From an uncultured Dialister sp. (lineage in GTDB: Bacteria; Bacillota; Negativicutes; Veillonellales; Dialisteraceae): a DNA stretch of 14,560 bases. The stretch spans positions 1-14,560 of the forward strand of contig NZ_CAAFRZ010000254.1 of the NCBI RefSeq assembly GCF_900765565.1, given 5' to 3'. The notes under the pieces were generated by a model. That model saw only the letters and a program-made list of their open reading frames with translations. It had not been told where the DNA came from and made no database searches. Of the stretch, positions 6,110 to 13,162 are shown piece by piece; positions within the stretch are counted from its first letter, which is position 1; every line of letters begins with the position of its first letter. Position numbers and translations under genes: made by a program.

Positions 6110-7930
6110 ATGAAAAGAGAAGATATCCGTAACATTGCCATTATCGCCCATGTCGACCATGGCAAGACGACTCTTGTGGATGCCATGCTGAAACAGAGCC
6201 ATGTTTTCAGAGATAACCAGAAAGTGGCAGAACGTGTCATGGACTCCAACCCGATCGAACGGGAAAGGGGCATTACCATTCTGGCAAAGAATACCTCTGT
6301 CATGCACAACGGCGTGAAAATCAATATCGTTGATACCCCAGGGCATGCAGATTTCGGCGGCGAAGTGGAACGTATCCTCAACATGGTAGACGGCGTTCTC
6401 CTCCTGGTAGATGCCCATGAAGGACCGATGCCCCAGACGAAGTATGTGCTCCGCAAGGCACTGGAACATAAGCTGAAACCAATCGTTGTCATCAATAAGA
6501 TCGACCGTCCGGACCAGCGCATTTCCGACGTGGAAGGCGAAATTCTGGACCTCTTCATCGAACTGGAAGCAGACGATGAACAGCTTGATTTCCCGCTCAT
6601 TTACTGCTCTGCCAGAAACGGCATTGCCAAGCTCCACATGAATGATGAAGGCAAGGACCTGGGACCCCTCTTTGATGCTATCCTGAAGTACTGCCCCTGC
6701 CCGGACGTGGATCCTGACGGCGGCCTGCAGGTCATGGTGACCACACTGGAAGCGGATGATTACCTGGGCAAAGTGGCCATTGGCCGTATTACCCGGGGCA
6801 CTGCCAAACAGGGCATGCCCGTAGCCATTACGGATGGCACCAAGATCCGGAGCGACCATATCGGCTCCCTCTTCACCTGGCAGGGAATGAAACGGACCCC
6901 GGTACAGGAAGTCAAAGCCGGCGATATCATCGCCATGGCAGGCTTCAAGGATATCAATATCGGCGAAACCGTAGCGGACGCCACCAATCCGGAAGCCCTC
7001 CCGTCCATCCACATCGATGAACCGACCCTGTCCATGGTATTCCATGTCAACAAGAGCCCCTTTGCCGGAAAGGAAGGAGACTTCGTAACATCCCGCCATA
7101 TCCGTGCCCGTCTGTACAAAGAAATCGAAACGAACGTGGCCCTTCGGGTAGAAGATACGGACACCTCCGATGCATTCAAAGTTTCCGGCCGTGGTGAACT
7201 CCACCTGTCCGTACTCATTGAAACCATGCGGCGTGAAGGATTTGAACTGGAAGTTTCCAAACCCCAGGTTATTTACAAAGAAATCAATGGCAAGAAATGT
7301 GAACCGCTGGAACGGCTCACCATTGAAGTACCCCAGGAATTCATGGGCGCCGTTATGGAAGGTCTTGGACCGAGAAGAGCGGAAATGATTTCCATGGAAG
7401 AACTGGCAGGCTACATGAAGATGGAATTCTCCATCCCAGCCCGTGGCCTTATCGGCTTCCGTAATGAACTCCTCACCACCACCCGTGGCACCGGTATCAT
7501 GTACCACGTATTCCAGGGCTATGCTCCTTACAAAGGTGATATCCCTGAAAGAACGAGAGGCTCCCTGGTGGCCTTCGAAGCCGGCGTAACCACCGCCTAC
7601 GGCCTGAACTCCATCCTGGACAGGGGCGAACTGTTCCTGGAACCGGGCGTAGAAGTTTATGAAGGCATGATCGTCGGGGAAAACTCCCGCGACCAGGACA
7701 TGGATGTGAACCCCTGCAAGAAGAAGCACCTCACCAACACCCGTGCTTCCGGTTCCGATGAAGCCATCAAGCTGCCGCCCTGCCGCAAGTTCACACTGGA
7801 ATCCGCACTGGAATGGATTAACGATGATGAACTGGTAGAAGTGACACCAAAGAGCATCCGCATGAGAAAGATGGTTCTTTCCCGTCAGGCTCGCTATAAG
7901 AACGCTAACGTAAAGAAGAGCCAGCAGTAA
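6110..7930 (+). CDS. typA: Ribosome-associated translational GTPase TypA/BipA
   Basis: The 606-residue protein belongs to the EF-G-like GTPases and binds the ribosome. Relatives help 50S assembly and growth under cold or stress and are reported to bind ppGpp. G-domain motifs: G1 AHVDHGKTT (13-21), G2 RGITI (53-57), G3 DTPGHADFGGE (75-85), G4 NKID (129-132) and G5 SAR (167-169). Domain II follows, then the EF-G-like region with GRGELHLSVLIETMRREGFE and the BipA-specific C-terminal domain, including ELLTTTRGTG and the DQDMDVNPCKKKHLTN-type loop. The length matches the family. The start at 6110 is chosen over an in-frame ATG at 6071 because GAGGGGG lies upstream and MKREDIRNIAIIAHVDHG is the standard N-terminus. 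Two tandem promoters precede it and a strong terminator follows. Confidence 0.98.
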   Translation: MKREDIRNIAIIAHVDHGKTTLVDAMLKQSHVFRDNQKVAERVMDSNPIERERGITILAKNTSVMHNGVKINIVDTPGHADFGGEVERILNMVDGVLLLVDAHEGPMPQTKYVLRKALEHKLKPIVVINKIDRPDQRISDVEGEILDLFIELEADDEQLDFPLIYCSARNGIAKLHMNDEGKDLGPLFDAILKYCPCPDVDPDGGLQVMVTTLEADDYLGKVAIGRITRGTAKQGMPVAITDGTKIRSDHIGSLFTWQGMKRTPVQEVKAGDIIAMAGFKDINIGETVADATNPEALPSIHIDEPTLSMVFHVNKSPFAGKEGDFVTSRHIRARLYKEIETNVALRVEDTDTSDAFKVSGRGELHLSVLIETMRREGFELEVSKPQVIYKEINGKKCEPLERLTIEVPQEFMGAVMEGLGPRRAEMISMEELAGYMKMEFSIPARGLIGFRNELLTTTRGTGIMYHVFQGYAPYKGDIPERTRGSLVAFEAGVTTAYGLNSILDRGELFLEPGVEVYEGMIVGENSRDQDMDVNPCKKKHLTNTRASGSDEAIKLPPCRKFTLESALEWINDDELVEVTPKSIRMRKMVLSRQARYKNANVKKSQQ

Positions 7931-7942
7931 TTGGCTGGTAAG

Positions 7943-7975
7943 AAAGGTGGACCGATTTCCGGCCCGCCTTTTTTT
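7943..7975 (+). terminator. Intrinsic terminator of typA
   Basis: The 12-bp stem 7943-7954 with 7960-7971 (one A-C mismatch, one T-G pair) has a 5-base loop, and the U run continues to 7975. It starts 12 bases after the typA stop. Confidence 0.87.
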
Positions 7976-7984
7976 GTAGGTAAG

Positions 7985-8146
7985 TGTGCCGCTGAACGGG
8001 CGGGGGCTTCCAGCTGCTGGCTTTTAGCCTCCAGGAAAGATGACCGGCCTGCGACGCTTTTCGCCAGCCATTTATGCCGTAGGCTATAGATCTTTCCTAA
8101 TTGCTAAAAGCTAGAAGCTAGAAGCCCCCGCCTGTTCGCATGCACA
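7985..8146. repeat. Long palindromic intergenic repeat, MITE- or REPIN-like
   Basis: The outer arms 7994-8027 and 8104-8137 are inverted copies with about four mismatches, each holding GGCGGGGGCTTC next to CTAGC-like stutters. The arms extend weakly to TGTGC/GCACA at 7985 and 8142. Inner arms AGGAAAGAT (8033-8041) and ATCTTTCCT (8090-8098) and a GCCTgCG/CGtAGGC pair continue the fold. The whole stretch could form one hairpin of about 160 bases. Related copies lie at 5817-5940 and 14464-14560. No coding capacity is evident. Non-autonomous transposon, REPIN-like element and processed RNA hairpin are all possible. Confidence 0.75.
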
Positions 8147-8160
8147 CCTATGCACACCTA
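8141..8160. repeat. Two perfect tandem copies of a 10-base unit
   Basis: TGCACACCTA occurs twice head to tail at the right edge of the palindromic repeat. It may be a target-site duplication remnant or simple slippage. From 8161 to 8258 I see nothing further. Confidence 0.6.
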
Positions 8161-8258
8161 CCCATGCTGCGCATAGCCCCGGCAAAGCACCTGCCCTTAG
8201 CTCCATCCACATGTATGGACGTCTCCTTGCCATCACATACTTCACTTACAATTTTCTC

Positions 8259-8287
8259 TTAATTTCCTGTACCATCTGGTATATAAT
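8259..8287 (+). promoter_or_regulatory. Promoter of the beta-barrel protein gene
   Basis: A perfect TATAAT (8282-8287) sits 40 bases before the start codon. The -35 at the right distance (TTAATT, 8259-8264) is poor, but a TGG at 8277-8279 before the overlapping TATATA gives an extended -10. Confidence 0.5.
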
Positions 8288-8326
8288 AAATACAAAGAGT
8301 CAATATTTCAGAAAGGGGGACCCCAT

Positions 8327-8836
8327 ATGAAGAAACTTGTATGTCTCGCAGCCATGGTGGCACTTGCAGCGGCTGGTGCCGGATCGGCCAGTGCCATGGG
8401 CGGCATTATGGATACGGAAGTGGGCTATGGGTATAACGGAGCTGCCGATGGCATTCACAACGCCCACATTGAAGTGAAGCCGATTCCGAAAGTGGCCGTA
8501 GGCGCGGAGGTGCGTCACTGGAACCATCGGGGCAATGAGACCGATGTGTATGCGAAATACAAAATCGGCCATCTCTATATCGGCGCCGGCAACCGGAACT
8601 ACTATGACCGGGATGCAAAGGTATTCGGCCTCCTGGAAGGGAAAGCCAATATCATAGGTCCCCTGGATGCCTATGCGGGGCTCCTCGTATCGAGCGAAGA
8701 AAGGCAGTACAAAGCAGGCCTCCAGCTGGACCTGGTGCCTACTTCCTTTGACGTGGACCTGAATTACACCTACTACGACCGGGATGACGTGGACAACGAA
8801 GGCGGCGTAGGAATCGGGCTGAATTATCATTTCTGA
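8327..8836 (+). CDS. Small outer-membrane beta-barrel-like protein
   Basis: The 169-residue product starts with a signal peptide (MKKLVCLAAMVALAAAGAGSASA, likely cut after A23). The mature part of about 146 residues is built from short alternating strands rich in Tyr, Gly and charged residues, such as DVYAKYKIGHLYIGAGN, QYKAGLQLDLV and FDVDLNYTYYDRDD. It ends in GIGLNYHF with a terminal Phe, the signal recognised by the outer-membrane assembly (BAM) machinery. Six to eight strands would fit, like small OmpA/OmpX-type or YfaZ-like barrels. AAGGGGG lies 6-8 bases before the ATG. The gene is transcribed alone between its promoter and terminator. I do not recognise the family. The protein is the best sign that the host has an outer membrane; its role is unknown. 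Confidence 0.85.
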   Translation: MKKLVCLAAMVALAAAGAGSASAMGGIMDTEVGYGYNGAADGIHNAHIEVKPIPKVAVGAEVRHWNHRGNETDVYAKYKIGHLYIGAGNRNYYDRDAKVFGLLEGKANIIGPLDAYAGLLVSSEERQYKAGLQLDLVPTSFDVDLNYTYYDRDDVDNEGGVGIGLNYHF

Positions 8837-8859
8837 TGATACTGTATGCATGCAGTAAA

Positions 8860-8897
8860 AAAGAGCGGTGAACGAAAAGTTCACCGCTCTTTCTTTT
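8860..8897. terminator. Strong bidirectional terminator
   Basis: An 11-bp perfect GC-rich stem (8863-8873 with 8879-8889) is extended by three A-T pairs. The loop is GAAAA and the tail is TTTCTTTT. The A run on the left also suits the minus strand. It ends the beta-barrel gene and may stop leftward reading from the amidase gene. Confidence 0.88.
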
Positions 8898-9068
8898 GGG
8901 AATGTGGAGCGCCGCGAATATTATACCTTTCCTCTTTAGAGGGAGCCCCCGTGAGTGGGTGTGGGGTGAAGGGGCCTGTTCAAAGGCCAAAGTCCATATT
9001 CTTCCCCTGGTCCAGGCAGCAGCCCCAGCCTTAATGAAGCTACAGTCTTAGCTGGAGGCTCAAATGGC
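8898..9068. other. Intergenic stretch without recognised gene
   Basis: This lies between the bidirectional terminator and the stop of the leftward amidase gene. It holds a small CCTCT-TTAGAGG inverted repeat near 8931-8942, a G-rich run around 8940-8980 and AGCCT/AGGCT arms around 9027-9060. None has a U run or a clear coding frame. It may be another decayed intergenic repeat. Confidence 0.35.
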
Positions 9069-9863
9069 TCATTCTACCCGGTCCCATTCCGGCCGGCGGT
9101 CCCGGAATACGTTGATCTGGGTCCGTACTTCTTTGATGACATCCGTATCGATGCGGCCATAGGCTATTTCTTCCGTATCCTCCAGATGGCAGATATCTTC
9201 CCCCCAGGGGTCGAGGAGCAGGGATTCACCGGCATAGTCCGTATCCCCGGAGTGGCCGGACTGGTTCACGGCGGCCAGGTAGAACTGGTTTTCTATGGCC
9301 CTTGCCTGGCAGAGCCGTACCCAGTGGGTGTTCCGGATCTTTGGCCATGCTGCGGGAACGAAGAACAGGTCTACCCCTGCCAGTGCTTCCCGGCGGATGA
9401 GCTCCGGAAACCGGATGTCGTAGCAGATAGCCATGGAGCAGTCTATGCCGTCCAGTGTAAAGTGGGAAAGATGGTTTCCCATCCGGAAATAGCCCGGTTC
9501 CCCGGAGAGGGAGAATCCGTGCATTTTATCATAGCTGGAAATGAGGTCCCCCTTGCGGTCGAAGACCATGGACCGGTTGAAAATATCATTTCCTTCCCGT
9601 ACAGCTGTGGAACCACCCACAATGTTTACGCCGAAGCGGGAAGCGGTTTCCGAAAGGAGGCGGGCCGTCCTCTCCCCGTCCCTGTCAGCCAGGTCAGCCA
9701 GGTTTTCTTTCGGGAAGAATCCCACATCCCATGTTTCCGGAAGAACCAGGATATCCGGTTTCCGTTCCATGGCTTCTTCCATCATCTCTTTTGCGTGGGC
9801 GAAATTCCTGTCCGGATTTCCCATTTCTACCTGCATCTGGATCAGTGCGATTCGTAATTTCAT
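9069..9863 (-). CDS. Nitrilase-superfamily carbon-nitrogen hydrolase, omega-amidase-like
   Basis: The 264-residue cytoplasmic hydrolase has the catalytic triad Glu43 (LPETW), Lys113 (YDKMHGF) and Cys147 (MAICYDIRFPEL). The FVPAAWP and RARAIENQ-type segments (here CQARAIENQFYLAAVNQSG) mark the YafV/Nit2 omega-amidase branch. Members deamidate 2-oxoglutaramate or 2-oxosuccinamate to the 2-oxoacid, repairing or recycling transamination products of Gln, Asn or methionine salvage (the related Bacillus protein is MtnU). GGAGG lies 6 bases before the ATG, and its own extended -10 promoter is at 9900-9907. The M18 peptidase gene upstream ends in a terminator, so this is probably a separate transcript. 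Substrate is inferred from family; a different small amide is possible. Confidence 0.88.
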   Translation of the reverse strand: MKLRIALIQMQVEMGNPDRNFAHAKEMMEEAMERKPDILVLPETWDVGFFPKENLADLADRDGERTARLLSETASRFGVNIVGGSTAVREGNDIFNRSMVFDRKGDLISSYDKMHGFSLSGEPGYFRMGNHLSHFTLDGIDCSMAICYDIRFPELIRREALAGVDLFFVPAAWPKIRNTHWVRLCQARAIENQFYLAAVNQSGHSGDTDYAGESLLLDPWGEDICHLEDTEEIAYGRIDTDVIKEVRTQINVFRDRRPEWDRVE

Positions 9864-9899
9864 GGCGTCCTCCTTGTAAAAGAACCGATCTTTATTTCC

Positions 9900-9907
9900 A
9901 TTATATC
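9900..9907 (-). promoter_or_regulatory. Extended -10 promoter of the amidase gene
   Basis: Minus strand TGA-TATAAT with the TATAAT at 9905-9900. At 17 bases upstream the -35 position falls on TTTTTT, the U tail of the preceding gene's terminator. Transcription would start near 9893, about 30 bases before the ATG. Confidence 0.58.
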
Positions 9908-9922
9908 ATTCTATTCGGGATG

Positions 9923-9946
9923 AAAAAAACCTCCCGAAGGAGGTTT
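9923..9946 (-). terminator. Intrinsic terminator of the M18 peptidase gene
   Basis: On the minus strand an 8-bp perfect stem (9946-9939 with 9934-9927) carries a UUCG tetraloop and is followed by a run of U (A run 9923-9929). It starts 5 bases after the peptidase stop codon. Confidence 0.92.
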
Positions 9947-9950
9947 GGAG

Positions 9951-11237
9951 TCAGTCAAAGAACTTCGCCGCTGCAGCGGCCAGGTACGCCGTATCCAGGG
10001 TGCCTGCGGTCTCATAGGACGAATGCATGGCCAGCTGGGGCAGGCCGATATCCACTGTCGGCATGGCCACTTTCGTGTTGGAAATATTTCCAAGGGTGGA
10101 TCCGCCGGGGTTATCGCTGCGGTTCGTAAAGGTCTGGGTGGGGATGTGGATTTCTTCACAGAGATTCTTGAAATAAGCAGCGGACAGGGCATCCGTAGCG
10201 TAGCGCTGTTGGGCATTGTACTTGATGACGATGCCTTTGTTGATGACCGGCCGGTTTACGGGGTCCGCATATTCCTCATGGTTCGGGTGCAGGCTGTGGG
10301 CGTTATCGGCGGAAATCATGAAGCTTCCTGCAATCATGGCCATGGTCTCATCGTAGGAATATCCCAGGGACAGGGAAAGGCGCATGAGCACATTGGACAG
10401 GAAGGTGGAACCGGCGCCGTTGGCCGTGCCGCTTCCCACTTCTTCGTTATCAAAGAGGGCATAGAGGGAGATGGCCTTTTCTTTCTTTCCTGCCACGAAT
10501 CCGCGGAAAGCCGCAAAGGCACACTGCAGGTCATCCAGCTTCGGGGAAGAAATGAATTCTTTGTCCTCCCCCCAGAGGGTACCGGGAACCCGGCTGTACA
10601 GGTACAGGTCATGGGCCAGGATATCTTCTTTCCTGACACCGGCAGAGGCGGCTACTACATCCATGAAGGATGACTTTCCGCCGGCCATGCCGTACAGTGG
10701 GGCAAGGTCGGTCTGGATATTCCAATCCTTTTTATGGTTTACGTTCCGGTCCATATGGATAGCCACGGAAGGAATGACGAGCATGGTGCCGTCCACGGCC
10801 ACCAGTTTCTCCGCCAGATGTCCGTTTTCTTTCGTGATCAGGCGGCCTGCCACGGACAGGGGCCTGTCCAGCCAGGTGGACATGATCATACCGCCATAGC
10901 CTTCTACATTGAGGGTCACGTAGGGCCCCTTTTTCATTTCCGGGTTTTCTTTGATTTTGAAGGTGGGGGAGTCGCAGTGGGATGCGATGATATGGAAAGA
11001 ACGGACCCCTTCTTCGGGCACAGTGAAGGCCATGAGGGCGCTGCCGTTCCGGGTGACCACATATTTTCCGCCCTTTTCGATGTGCCAGGGATCTTCCTCC
11101 CGGATTTCCGTGAACCCGGAATAAAGAAGGGCCGCCTTGATTCCGCGGACCCCATGGAACACGGAGGGGGAACGGGCGATGAAGTGGATGAGGTTCTCAC
11201 TGATTTCCTGTGGCGTTTCCGGTTTTTCCAGTTCCAT
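9951..11237 (-). CDS. M18-family metallo-aminopeptidase
   Basis: This 428-residue cytoplasmic enzyme removes N-terminal (often acidic or hydrophobic) residues from peptides with two metal ions. Metal and catalytic residues are visible in order: H87 and D89 in SHCDSPTFK; D235-D236 in KLDDLQ; E265 and E266 in DNEEVGSG; D311 with H314 in SADNAHSLHPNH; and H405 in LPQLAMHSSYE. The length fits the family, a dodecamer in relatives. The ATG overlaps the stop of the upstream exported-protein gene by one base (TAATG), and no clear Shine-Dalgarno is seen, so translation probably depends on coupling with that gene. Peptidase use fits an amino-acid-fermenting lifestyle, which is inference. Confidence 0.95.
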   Translation of the reverse strand: MELEKPETPQEISENLIHFIARSPSVFHGVRGIKAALLYSGFTEIREEDPWHIEKGGKYVVTRNGSALMAFTVPEEGVRSFHIIASHCDSPTFKIKENPEMKKGPYVTLNVEGYGGMIMSTWLDRPLSVAGRLITKENGHLAEKLVAVDGTMLVIPSVAIHMDRNVNHKKDWNIQTDLAPLYGMAGGKSSFMDVVAASAGVRKEDILAHDLYLYSRVPGTLWGEDKEFISSPKLDDLQCAFAAFRGFVAGKKEKAISLYALFDNEEVGSGTANGAGSTFLSNVLMRLSLSLGYSYDETMAMIAGSFMISADNAHSLHPNHEEYADPVNRPVINKGIVIKYNAQQRYATDALSAAYFKNLCEEIHIPTQTFTNRSDNPGGSTLGNISNTKVAMPTVDIGLPQLAMHSSYETAGTLDTAYLAAAAAKFFD

Positions 11238-11620
11238 TATTTCTTATGGTTCACCTTTCTCTGGTAAACGGCTTCTGCCATCTGGGCACGGGCACGGATG
11301 ACGGGGTTTGTGGAATTGATGGAGGTAGGGGTAAAGTTGCTTGTATAATGGAGGGCTTTTGTCTCCTTTTCCATTTCTACCACCTGGATGGTACCGGCAG
11401 TGCGGTCATAGGCGTAGGTATAGGTGCAGGTGCCTCCTTCAATGGCTTCTACGGCTACGAAATTCAGAATTTCATGGCCATTGGTGGTATGCTTCACACT
11501 GGCTTCATCCATGTCAATGGATACGGTATCATTATATTTCCATAAATTAGCAGCGGAGACAGACAGGGAGCCTGCTGCGATAGCGGCTGCCATACCAAAA
11601 GCGAAAAGAATCTTTTTCAT
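11237..11620 (-). CDS. Small exported protein of unknown function
   Basis: The 127-residue product has a clear signal peptide (MKKILFAFGMAAAIAAGSLSVSA, cut after about residue 23). The mature domain of about 104 residues is short and strand-rich: LWKYNDTVSIDMDEASVK, then EILNFVAVEA, GTCTYTYAYDR and GTIQVVEMEK, followed by a C-terminal helix about 105-127. The pattern resembles the small 'surface-adhesin E'-like proteins common in Negativicutes, but I am not sure of that match. It has a single Cys in the mature part. The gene has an extended -10 promoter (11686-11694) and a leader hairpin. It shares a one-base overlap with the M18 peptidase gene. No function can be assigned. Confidence 0.85.
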   Translation of the reverse strand: MKKILFAFGMAAAIAAGSLSVSAANLWKYNDTVSIDMDEASVKHTTNGHEILNFVAVEAIEGGTCTYTYAYDRTAGTIQVVEMEKETKALHYTSNFTPTSINSTNPVIRARAQMAEAVYQRKVNHKK

Positions 11621-11637
11621 ACAAACACTCTCTTTCC

Positions 11638-11658
11638 CGGAAAAGGACAGCTTTTCCG
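11638..11658 (-). promoter_or_regulatory. Hairpin in the 5' leader of the exported-protein gene
   Basis: A perfect 8-bp inverted repeat (11638-11645 with 11651-11658, CGGAAAAG type) with a 5-base loop lies 18 bases before the start codon. The stretch between hairpin and ATG has only a weak GAGAG ribosome site. It could stabilise the mRNA or limit ribosome access. Confidence 0.45.
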
Positions 11659-11685
11659 ATAAAATAGACAGATGGAATTACTCTT

Positions 11686-11694
11686 ATTATAACA
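11686..11694 (-). promoter_or_regulatory. Extended -10 promoter of the exported-protein/M18 operon
   Basis: Minus strand TGT-TATAAT (11694-11686). A weak TTAAGC sits 16 bases upstream. Transcription would start near 11680, about 60 bases before the ATG. Confidence 0.6.
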
Positions 11695-11829
11695 TATCCC
11701 CTTTGTGGCTTAATTTATAAAATGATAAATTCCTTCTGCCGGTCCGCCGGAAAACAGGAATGGAGATGGGGACCGGTGACTTATTTCTATGATTGTAATA
11801 TATACGTACATATGCTGGAAATGGGATGA

Positions 11830-11859
11830 TTGTCTTTTTCTCTATCAAGTTGGTATAAT
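11830..11859 (+). promoter_or_regulatory. Promoter of truA
   Basis: TTGTCT (11830-11835, 4 of 6) is followed by an 18-base spacer and TATAAT (11854-11859) preceded by TGG. A second TATAAT at 11863-11868 overlaps the expected start area. Both precede the ATG at 11914. Confidence 0.55.
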
Positions 11860-11913
11860 TCCTATAATCGATGTACGAAAATGAAATGGAACCGGGGAAG
11901 GAGATTCAGGATC

Positions 11914-12651
11914 ATGAGAAATTATGGATTTATCGTTTCCTACGACGGCAGCCGGTATGAAGGATGGCAGCGGCAAGTGAGGACGAAGGAGACTATCCAG
12001 GGAAAACTGGAAGAAACGCTGGAGAAAATTACCGGAGAGAAGGCCCGGGTCATCGGCGCAGGAAGGACCGATGCCGGGGTCCATGCCCTGGGACAGTATG
12101 CCAATGTGCATCTGGAAGGAACGTATCCGGCGGATAAGCTGGAAGATGCCTGGAACCGGGCATTGCCCGATGATATTTCCATCCATCACTTGGAAGAAAA
12201 GGAGGACCGCTTCCATAGCCGATTTTCCGCAAAGACAAAGCATTACCGCTATCGCATCCGCCTGTCCCCTGAAAAAGATGTGTTTGCAAGGCGCTATGTA
12301 TGGCAGCTGGGAAAACCGCTGGATGTGGAAAGTATGAAAAAAGGGGCCGCCCTTCTTTGTGGAACCCATGACTTCACCTCTTTCTGCGGGAATAAACATA
12401 TGAAAAAGTCAGCGATCCGGACAGTGGAGGATATACTCCTTTCCGAAGAAAAGGGAGAGCTTCACATGGACTTCTATGGCGATGGCTTTCTCCAGAATAT
12501 GATTCGCATCATGGTGGGAACCCTCGTGGAAATCGGGGAGGGGAAGAGAAAGGCGGAAACCATTCCGGCGGTCTTTGAAGCCAAAGACCGGGCAAAGGCC
12601 GGCTTCACCGCTCCGCCCCAGGGCCTCTCTCTGGTGGAAGTGATCTATTGA
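11914..12651 (+). CDS. truA: tRNA pseudouridine synthase A
   Basis: TruA converts uridines 38-40 in the tRNA anticodon arm to pseudouridine. The 245-residue length is normal. The catalytic Asp is D53 in GAGRTDAGVHALGQ. Other family motifs are SYDGSRYEGWQRQ (9-21), HHLEEKEDRFHSRFSAKTKHYRYRI and the C-terminal GDGFLQNMIRIMVGTLVEIGEG. The frame is open upstream to 11830, but the start at 11914 gives the expected MRNYGFIVSYDG N-terminus and has GGAAGGAG about 11 bases before it. No clear terminator follows; an AT-rich stretch and the tRNA promoter come next. A neighbouring tRNA gene is not evidence of special function. Confidence 0.97.
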   Translation: MRNYGFIVSYDGSRYEGWQRQVRTKETIQGKLEETLEKITGEKARVIGAGRTDAGVHALGQYANVHLEGTYPADKLEDAWNRALPDDISIHHLEEKEDRFHSRFSAKTKHYRYRIRLSPEKDVFARRYVWQLGKPLDVESMKKGAALLCGTHDFTSFCGNKHMKKSAIRTVEDILLSEEKGELHMDFYGDGFLQNMIRIMVGTLVEIGEGKRKAETIPAVFEAKDRAKAGFTAPPQGLSLVEVIY

Positions 12652-12730
12652 TGGGAGAGGAGGCCAGCCGCCGGCTCATCCTGTTGTTTCCTGCATCACA
12701 AATGACTGCTAAAATTTTTTTACAAAACCC

Positions 12731-12759
12731 TTGACATCTATAGCTCCGCTTGGTATACT
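12731..12759 (+). promoter_or_regulatory. Strong promoter of tRNA-Ser
   Basis: A perfect -35 TTGACA (12731-12736), exactly 17 bases, then TATACT (12754-12759, 5 of 6) preceded by TGG. It is the only full -35/-10 promoter in the window besides the one at 2937-2965, as suits a stable RNA gene. Confidence 0.9.
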
Positions 12760-12766
12760 ACATAAG

Positions 12767-12814
12767 TCAGTCAACCACTGATACAAATCAATAAGGCGCT
12801 GACCGAGAGGTCAG
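12767..12814 (+). other. Two small hairpins in the tRNA-Ser precursor leader
   Basis: TCAGT/ACTGA (12767-12781, 5-base loop) begins at the predicted transcription start. CTGACC/GGTCAG with a GAGA tetraloop (12799-12814) lies 13 bases before the mature tRNA. They would be removed by RNase P and may protect or present the precursor. Effect unknown. Confidence 0.4.
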
Positions 12815-12827
12815 GGATAAGCAGCAT

Positions 12828-12919
12828 GGAGAGGTGTCCGAGCGGTTTAAGGTGCATGATTGGAAATCATGTTGCCGGCGAATACCGGCACGGGGGTTCG
12901 AATCCCCCTCTCTCCGCCA
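12828..12919 (+). tRNA. tRNA-Ser, anticodon GGA
   Basis: This is a 92-base class II tRNA with encoded CCA. The acceptor stem 12828-12834 pairs with 12909-12915 (one G-T pair). The anticodon GGA is at 12862-12864 in a 7-base loop closed by ATGAT/ATCAT arms. A long variable arm (GCCGG/CCGGC) lies around 12874-12890. The T arm is GGGGG-TTCGAAT-CCCCC, ending at 12908. G is the discriminator base at 12916. It reads UCC and, by wobble, UCU. The long variable arm and G73 are serine identity elements. Confidence 0.97.
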
Positions 12920-12926
12920 CAAATGT

Positions 12927-12956
12927 GGACCCTGTCAGAAATGACAGGGTCCTTTT
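12927..12956 (+). terminator. Intrinsic terminator of tRNA-Ser
   Basis: An 11-bp perfect stem (12927-12937 with 12942-12952) with a GAAA loop is followed by TTTT and a further T-rich tail. It starts 8 bases after the CCA end. Confidence 0.92.
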
Positions 12957-13074
12957 GCTTTGCCTTTTTTCGAGAGAAAAAATAAATATAAAGCTGCTGA
13001 CGTTATCGATCCTTGGCCAGCTGTAATCTGCGGCAAAGCCGCCGGACCTCAAATCTCAAATCTAATCTTTCCCC

Positions 13075-13103
13075 GTGGCAGAAACCAAAAATCGTTATAT
13101 AAT
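13075..13103 (+). promoter_or_regulatory. Promoter of the aminotransferase gene
   Basis: GTGGCA (13075-13080, 4 of 6), a 17-base spacer and a perfect TATAAT (13098-13103). Transcription would start near 13110, giving a 53-base leader. Before it, 13010-13070 holds GCGGCAAAGCCGC and CAAATCT stutters, perhaps decayed repeat. Confidence 0.6.
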
Positions 13104-13162
13104 GTAGATATGCAGTTAACCTTTATATTTAACTCATAATTAAGTCACAGGAAGGTGTCAAC

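Noticed and set aside
6077..7729. 550-residue open frame on the minus strand
   Set aside because: It is fully antisense to typA, whose frame has all GTPase motifs. The antisense translation is low in recognisable motifs and rich in His, Gly and Phe, as expected for a mirrored frame.
7985..8160. CRISPR array
   Set aside because: The repeats here are one long palindrome and two 10-base tandem units, with no regularly spaced 25-40-base repeats and no cas genes nearby.
12826..13026. 66-residue plus-strand open frame
   Set aside because: It overlaps the tRNA-Ser gene and its terminator entirely; the tRNA has a full cloverleaf and CCA.
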